A DNA stretch of 10,226 nucleotides from JALTID01 sp027004335 [NCBI: bacterium] (lineage in GTDB: Bacteria; JALSQH01), in the NCBI GenBank assembly GCA_027004335.1, contig JALTID010000123.1:1-10226 (forward strand), given 5' to 3'. Under the pieces are notes generated by a model, which had not been told where the DNA came from, searched no databases, and saw only the letters and a list, made by a program, of their open reading frames with translations. Numbering within the stretch: position 1 is the stretch's first letter; each line of letters begins with the position of its first letter. Positions 5,715 through 10,226 of this stretch are shown one piece after another. The translations under genes were made by a program, and so were the position numbers.

Positions 5715-6527
5715 GGTGAATTCTTTCTCTGCCAGCCCGATGAGGAAAAATCTTGTGGTGCCTGTTGTGGTCTTTACAATTTTATAGATCATTCAAGGGA
5801 ATTTATAACGAATATTCTAAAAGAGAGAAGAGAAACCCTCCTTAAATGGAAAGGTACTCTGAGTGATTACAGATACTTTATGGAAAAAAAAGAAAAACCA
5901 TATCTCCTCTTTCCAACAACTTACACCTGCCCTTTTCTAACTTTTTTAAATGAAGAAAACACAAAAATAGGATGTGTTTTGCATCCTCTATACTCCGGCC
6001 AAGATAGAAGAGATGTAGCTTATTACGGAAGCAAAATTTGCAGTGAGCATAGATGCGTAAGTTATCTTTACTACTCCGAGGTAGAGTGGAAAGCGGTAGT
6101 AAAATTTACCCATGACTGGTACCTCTATGGGATGGTTCTCCATGATATAGATTTTGTAAAATCCTTTTTTCGTCTTATAGAGGAAAAAATATCAAGAAAA
6201 ATTACCTCCCATGATCTTGAACTGCTAAAAGTCAGAGAAGCTTTTGAAGAATACTTCAGTTTAAAAGAAAAATGGCCATTTAAAATTAAGGGGGGAAAAG
6301 TACTTGACAAGTATGAATCCCATGAGAATGAATACAGGATAAGGCGATTAAACACATGGGGAATTGTTGATGAAAAAAGCCACTACTATAAGATATTTCG
6401 TTCCTTAGAAAGTGAATTCAGTTCAAGTGAACAGTTAGAAAACGCAATAAAAATTTTTGACAAACTGATAAATAAAATTAGAATAGCAATTGAAAGCAGT
6501 GTTGGGGAAAAGGTAGGAATTCTATGA
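5703..6527 (+). CDS. Cysteine-rich YkgJ-like (CxxCxxCC-type) putative metal-binding protein
   Basis: This is a 274-residue protein without signal peptide or membrane segment. Its N-terminal half holds eight cysteines (10, 18, 21, 22, 76, 91, 113, 118) including a CGACC cluster, YTCPFL, GCVLHP and CSEHRC. This constellation resembles the YkgJ/UPF0153 zinc- or iron-chelating family, where such cysteines are thought to bind metal; no reaction is established for the family. The C-terminal half (about 125-274) is charged, probably mostly helical and unrecognised. The start is bounded by an in-frame stop at 5685-5687, so ATG 5703 is the only sensible start despite lacking a Shine-Dalgarno site. It overlaps the wza start by 4 nt (ATGA), so it appears to be the first gene of the polysaccharide operon, suggesting a role in regulating, assembling or modifying the export machinery. 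That role is inference; the family call is fairly firm, the function unknown. Confidence 0.75.
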   Translation: MIKQGEFFLCQPDEEKSCGACCGLYNFIDHSREFITNILKERRETLLKWKGTLSDYRYFMEKKEKPYLLFPTTYTCPFLTFLNEENTKIGCVLHPLYSGQDRRDVAYYGSKICSEHRCVSYLYYSEVEWKAVVKFTHDWYLYGMVLHDIDFVKSFFRLIEEKISRKITSHDLELLKVREAFEEYFSLKEKWPFKIKGGKVLDKYESHENEYRIRRLNTWGIVDEKSHYYKIFRSLESEFSSSEQLENAIKIFDKLINKIRIAIESSVGEKVGIL

Positions 6528-7498
6528 AAAAAATCTCGCTTTTTCTGTTACTTACATTTATATTAGGTGGATGTCACACTGTTAAGAAAGGAGAATTTAC
6601 ATTCCATCAAAAAGAAATTCTTCAAAAAATAAATTTCAAAAACAAATCAGATCAATACAGGGTTGCCCCTTATGACATTCTCTCAATAACGATCTTTAAC
6701 CATCCAGATCTATCAGTTGCCCAGCTGATGGTGAAGGATGACGGAAGTGTTACCCTGCCCCGCATCGGAAAGGTAAAATTGGAAGGGCTTAAGCTCAGCA
6801 AGGTGGAAGAACTCTTAAAAGAAAAATACTCCAAGATCCTTAAGCTACCCCAGATAGATGTTACTCCTGTAAAGATAGTGGGGAGCAGATATTACCTCCT
6901 CGGAGCAGTTAATAATCCAGGGGGCTATCCGTTGTTAAATCCTGTTTCAATTTTAGACGCCATAGGCCTTGCAGGAGGAACTTCTTCGGATGTTTCCTTC
7001 TACAGGTGGTACATAATCAGAAAATCCACGATTTACCCTCTTAATCCCCGGAATGTTGAATTGCTAAAAAAAATTTATGTTAATAATGGTGACACCATAA
7101 TTATAACCAGAAGTACTGATCTCAGAGTAATAGTGATGGGAGCAGTTAACAAACCCGGGAGCTACCCATTAACTACAGCTCATCCTACAGTATGGGAGGC
7201 AATTGCCGAAGCCGGTGGTTTCAGCAACGATGCATGGAGAAGTGAGATAGGAATACTTCACTGGGAAACTGGAGCTGTTAAAATAAGAGTAGTTAGTTCT
7301 TTTTATCCGGCAGGCAAGAACTTACAGAATCTATTTATTCAGCCTGATGATATAATCTATGTCCCTACTCATCCCATAGGGGAGTGGAATAGAATAATTT
7401 CCCTTCTACAACCAACAATAAATCTCTTTCTCGTTCAACCCTTTGGAGTTGTGAGGGATTACTATTTTATTCAGGAACTGAGGAGGAATACGAAATAG
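6524..7498 (+). CDS. wza: Wza-like outer-membrane polysaccharide export lipoprotein
   Basis: This is the periplasmic/outer-membrane channel component of a Wzy-dependent capsule or exopolysaccharide export system. The 324-residue protein starts with a lipoprotein signal peptide (MKKISLFLLLTFILGGC) with the acylated Cys at 17. A polysaccharide export (PES) domain follows at about 45-118 (YRVAPYDILSITIFNHPDL...). Two SLBB domains come next, starting near residues 124 (LLGAVNNPGGYPL) and 203 (IVMGAVNKPGSYPL), and the domain series ends with IQPDDIIYVP at 272-281. The last 40 residues are helix-prone and aromatic, and could correspond to the amphipathic helix that lines the outer-membrane pore in E. 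coli Wza, though sequence similarity there is not visible. It is somewhat shorter than E. coli Wza (379). Its stop codon directly abuts the wzc ATG. Lipidation fits the presence of a Lol permease in the same window. Confidence 0.93.
   Translation: MKKISLFLLLTFILGGCHTVKKGEFTFHQKEILQKINFKNKSDQYRVAPYDILSITIFNHPDLSVAQLMVKDDGSVTLPRIGKVKLEGLKLSKVEELLKEKYSKILKLPQIDVTPVKIVGSRYYLLGAVNNPGGYPLLNPVSILDAIGLAGGTSSDVSFYRWYIIRKSTIYPLNPRNVELLKKIYVNNGDTIIITRSTDLRVIVMGAVNKPGSYPLTTAHPTVWEAIAEAGGFSNDAWRSEIGILHWETGAVKIRVVSSFYPAGKNLQNLFIQPDDIIYVPTHPIGEWNRIISLLQPTINLFLVQPFGVVRDYYFIQELRRNTK
7481..7486 (+). promoter_or_regulatory. Shine-Dalgarno site of wzc, inside wza
   Basis: AGGAGG lies 12 nt upstream of the wzc ATG at 7499, longer than the 5-8 nt usual elsewhere in the window. 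The in-frame codon just before the ATG is the wza stop, so no earlier start is possible. Initiation probably also relies on coupling to termination of wza. Confidence 0.55.
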
Positions 7499-9835
7499 AT
7501 GGAGAAATACTCCTCTCGTATTTCACAACAGGATGAACTGGATATGAGGGAAATAATCTGGATTATAAAAAGACATGCAATAGCTATAACTACTATTACC
7601 ATTCTTTCAGTAGTCGGAGGAATTCTTTACATTCTCCTCAAACAGCCAGTTTATTCCTCCAGCACGACCCTTTTAATTGAGAGACCGATGGAGAACTGGT
7701 GGGAAAATCTTGCGCCTGGAAGTGAAGGAAAAAAAGGCAAATCTGAAATCTACATTATTAAAAGTAGAACCATTGCGGAGCATGTTGTGAGAGAGTTGCA
7801 TCTTCAAACAAGGCTTTTAGTCCCGGGTAGGAGTTTTACAATTAAGATAATGAAGTTACCTGAATCCATCAAGAACATAGGAGAGCTAAATTTTAGAATC
7901 ATCAACGGAAATGGTGACTATAAAATCTGGACTCCAGGGAGAAAATGGTACTTTCATGGAAAACTAAATCTACCAGTTACCTCCCCAACTGGAAATGTAT
8001 GGATAGTCGGGAACAATTTTCATAAAGGAGATAGAGGGAAACTTTATATCTATTCTTTTCGCACTGCTGTGAAAAAATTGATGGACGCTACCCAGGCTGC
8101 TTATGTTGAGGAAAAAACAAAGGTTATAAAGATCACAGTTGAAGATCCTGATCCAACTATGGCAGCTAAAATTTCTAATAAGGTTGCAGAAAATTATATA
8201 AAATGGAAAGTAGAAGCTCGCACGGAAGAGGCCACGAAGTCTCTAAATTTTATCAACAAGCAGCTCAATGTTATAATGTCTCAATTAGAAAATCTGGAAA
8301 ACAGTTATGATAAATTTAAAACGGAAAAGAAAATACTCTCAATTGATGATGAATTACAGGCGTATATTTCGCAACTCTCAGATTTAGAGTCAACTCTTTA
8401 TCAGATAAGATTTGAAAGAAATGCCTATTCGGAGATCCTTCATGATATAAAAAAAGGGGAAAAACCATATCTTTACTTTGCAGTTAGCGAAGATCCGGTC
8501 CTCGGCAATCTGGTTAGTAAGGCTCTTGATTTAAGAACCCAGTTATCCACTCTCTCAGAAGAATACACCGAAGATTCCCCACAAATTTCCGCTGTCAAAG
8601 CTCAGATTAATCAGATTCACAGAGAAATAATAAACTATCTTGCTTCAAAAACAGCGGACCTCTCAATAAAAGAAAAACAGCTTTCAATCACCATTCAAAA
8701 TCTATTAGAAAAGCTAAAGAAATTTCCTGAATCAGAAAGAGAAATTCTAAGGATGAAAAGGAAACTTTCCGTGACTGAAGATATATTTAAGTTCCTACTG
8801 AAAAAAAAGGAAGAATCAAGAATTACAAAAGCGATGACAGTCAGTAAGATAAGAATAATAGACCCAGCAATACCATCAACCGTTCCTGAAGCACCAAGAA
8901 AAAAATTGATACTTTTTCTCTCTCTCATTTTTGGGCTCCTTCTCGCGTTTCTTTTAGTAATTGCGTATGATTACATAAATGACACAATAAAAGATATTGA
9001 CGAATTAAAACACATCATAAACCTTCCTATTTTTGGAATAATCCCCAAAATTTATCCATCAGATAAATCTGGAACCAGCAAGTTTGACCCCTACCTTATT
9101 GTTCATTATAATCCGAGATCACAGGTTGCCGAAGCATATAGGATGTTGAGAACTAATATTCAATTCATTGATCCAACGGGAAATACAAAAACTTTCTTAA
9201 TAACAAGTGCTTTACCTCAAGAAGGGAAATCAATAACAAACTCTAACTTAGCCATAACTCTTTCCAAATTAGGTAGTAAGACTCTCATTCTTGACATGGA
9301 TTTTCACAGGCCAAGGCAGCATGAAATCTTTCATAAGCCCCCATCCCCGGGCCTTACAGATTATCTCACTTCACAGGGAAAACTTTCCCTTGATGAAATT
9401 ATATTCAAATTGGAATTTGACAACCTCTATCTAATCCCCGCCGGTACAATTCCACCTAATCCATCTGAATTGATATCCTCCAATCCATTCAGAAAATTCC
9501 TCAATGATATAAGAGAAAAATTTGATTTTGTACTCATAGATTCTCCTCCTGTAACAGCAGTAACAGATACTCTTATCCTATCAACCATAGTTGATGCTGT
9601 ACTTTTAGTAGTGGTAGAGGGCTCCAGTAGAAGAGAAAGTATAAAAAGAGCGATTGAGCTCCTTGAAAATGTAGGGGGAAAATTAAAAGGATCAATTTTT
9701 AACAATGTTTCCCCAACAGAAAGGGCTTATGGATATTACTATTCTTCGGGATATTATCACGAAGAAATACAGCCCACAATAATAGATAGAATAAGAAAAT
9801 GGATTAAAGATACCTTTAAGAGAAGAAAAAAGTGA
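7499..9835 (+). CDS. wzc: Wzc-like polysaccharide chain-length regulator fused to a BY-kinase (tyrosine autokinase)
   Basis: This inner-membrane polysaccharide co-polymerase sets chain length and gates export with Wza through cycles of tyrosine autophosphorylation. The 778-residue protein is a complete single-chain form. A short cytoplasmic start leads to TM1 (about 27-47), a large periplasmic Wzz domain with long helices (about 245-440), a proline-containing stretch (DPAIPSTVPEAP) and TM2 (about 468-488). The cytoplasmic BY-kinase domain has an ExxRxxR oligomerisation motif (EAYRMLR, Glu545/Arg548/Arg551), Walker A with Gly576-Lys577-Ser578, Walker A' LILDMD (Asp599, Asp601) and Walker B VLIDSPP (Asp681). 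Its C-terminal tyrosine cluster holds Tyr744, 746, 747, 748, 752 and 753. All catalytic motifs are intact. The gene follows wza without a gap, and its TGA overlaps the GTG of the phosphatase gene (GTGA), so kinase and phosphatase are translationally linked. Confidence 0.95.
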   Translation: MEKYSSRISQQDELDMREIIWIIKRHAIAITTITILSVVGGILYILLKQPVYSSSTTLLIERPMENWWENLAPGSEGKKGKSEIYIIKSRTIAEHVVRELHLQTRLLVPGRSFTIKIMKLPESIKNIGELNFRIINGNGDYKIWTPGRKWYFHGKLNLPVTSPTGNVWIVGNNFHKGDRGKLYIYSFRTAVKKLMDATQAAYVEEKTKVIKITVEDPDPTMAAKISNKVAENYIKWKVEARTEEATKSLNFINKQLNVIMSQLENLENSYDKFKTEKKILSIDDELQAYISQLSDLESTLYQIRFERNAYSEILHDIKKGEKPYLYFAVSEDPVLGNLVSKALDLRTQLSTLSEEYTEDSPQISAVKAQINQIHREIINYLASKTADLSIKEKQLSITIQNLLEKLKKFPESEREILRMKRKLSVTEDIFKFLLKKKEESRITKAMTVSKIRIIDPAIPSTVPEAPRKKLILFLSLIFGLLLAFLLVIAYDYINDTIKDIDELKHIINLPIFGIIPKIYPSDKSGTSKFDPYLIVHYNPRSQVAEAYRMLRTNIQFIDPTGNTKTFLITSALPQEGKSITNSNLAITLSKLGSKTLILDMDFHRPRQHEIFHKPPSPGLTDYLTSQGKLSLDEIIFKLEFDNLYLIPAGTIPPNPSELISSNPFRKFLNDIREKFDFVLIDSPPVTAVTDTLILSTIVDAVLLVVVEGSSRRESIKRAIELLENVGGKLKGSIFNNVSPTERAYGYYYSSGYYHEEIQPTIIDRIRKWIKDTFKRRKK

Positions 9836-10226
9836 TTGATATACACTCCCATTTTCTTTTTGGCGTTGATGATGGTCCTGAAGAGATAGAGATATCCCGA
9901 GAGATACTTGGTATATATCAAGAAGCTGAATTTTCAACAGTAGTTGAAACCACCCACTGCTATCCCGGACTTTACGAAGCTGAAAAAGAAAAGGTTGAAA
10001 ATAATCTTCAGAAACTTAATGAAGATAAAATCAGACTCTTTTATACAAGGGAGTACTTTGTTGATCTTCCCTTTTTGGAGAAACTTGATGAAGAAAAAAT
10101 CATTCCTTACCCGGATGGAGAACATATTTTAATTGAATTTTCATTTTTTGTTTCTCCTCTGAACTGGGAAGAGATAATATTTAAGATTCAGACAAGAGGA
10201 TATGTCCCCATTCTGGCACACCCTGA
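9832..10226 (+). CDS. cpsB: PHP-type protein-tyrosine phosphatase (CpsB/YwqE-like), 3' end outside window
   Basis: This is a metal-dependent phosphatase expected to dephosphorylate the tyrosine cluster of the adjacent Wzc-like kinase. The first 131 residues are visible. They follow the family template closely: an HxH metal site (IHSHFLFGVDDGP, His5 and His7, Asp13-Asp14), THCYPG with His42, an (R)EYFVD segment with Glu74 where the family usually has GxEY, LIEFSF, and AHPE beginning at residue 129, cut by the window edge. The start is GTG, overlapping the wzc TGA by 4 nt. No ATG lies near, and the conserved motif begins at residue 3, so GTG is well supported. PHP phosphatases of this type are best known from Gram-positive capsule loci, but also occur in diderms instead of the low-molecular-weight Wzb type. 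A different, non-phosphatase PHP hydrolase is unlikely given the wzc neighbour. Confidence 0.9.
   Translation, partial: MIDIHSHFLFGVDDGPEEIEISREILGIYQEAEFSTVVETTHCYPGLYEAEKEKVENNLQKLNEDKIRLFYTREYFVDLPFLEKLDEEKIIPYPDGEHILIEFSFFVSPLNWEEIIFKIQTRGYVPILAHP

Noticed and set aside
9934-10132. Small open frames on both strands near the right end
   Set aside because: Both lie within the PHP phosphatase gene, which has strong family motifs in its own frame; their translations are low-complexity Lys/Phe-rich strings.
1-10226. CRISPR array, tRNA/rRNA, insertion sequence or defence system
   Set aside because: No direct-repeat array, cloverleaf-like segment, transposase or recognisable defence gene was found; nearly all bases belong to housekeeping or polysaccharide export genes.

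Overview
The window is a gene-dense, A+T-rich stretch of a diderm (outer-membrane-bearing) bacterial chromosome. A LolC/E lipoprotein-release permease, a Wza-type outer-membrane export lipoprotein and a Wzc-type tyrosine autokinase all imply two membranes. The gene order prfB-lysS-lolC/E is one I associate with Deltaproteobacteria-like and related diderm lineages, but nothing here fixes the taxon. No tRNA, rRNA, CRISPR array, insertion sequence or phage gene was seen. The only gaps between genes are about 48 bp and 22 bp.

Region 1 (1-338) is the 3' end of a tetratricopeptide-like protein whose start lies outside the window. Region 2 (about 335-4745, + strand) looks like one operon: a small SRPBCC/START-fold protein, prfB (release factor 2), lysS (lysyl-tRNA synthetase) and a LolC/E permease. 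A good sigma70-like promoter overlaps the upstream stop codon, and all internal junctions overlap. prfB carries the classical programmed +1 frameshift (internal AGGAGG, then CTT TGA), so its true coding sequence starts at 878 in another frame and joins at 946/948.

Region 3 (4736-5680, - strand) is epmA (genX/poxA), a truncated lysyl-tRNA synthetase paralog expected to modify elongation factor P. It is wedged between two + strand operons. Its 3' end overlaps the permease gene by 10 bp, and its start codon lies 22 bp from the next, divergent gene. That 22-bp gap cannot hold a Shine-Dalgarno site for either gene. It does hold two overlapping, opposed promoter candidates placed so that both transcripts would begin at or near the start codon.

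Region 4 (5703-10226, + strand) is the start of an exopolysaccharide or capsule export operon: a cysteine-rich YkgJ-like putative metal-binding protein, a Wza-like export lipoprotein, a full-length Wzc-like chain-length regulator/BY-kinase with a C-terminal tyrosine cluster, and a PHP-type tyrosine phosphatase (CpsB/YwqE type) that runs off the end. Kinase, phosphatase and outer-membrane channel together form the usual phosphorylation-controlled Wzy-dependent export module. The YkgJ-like gene at its head is the unexpected member.

Most of the content belongs to known families. The parts most worth a second look are the prfB recoding site, the leaderless-looking divergent promoter pair, the EpmA/LysRS paralog pair and the cysteine-rich lead gene of the polysaccharide operon.
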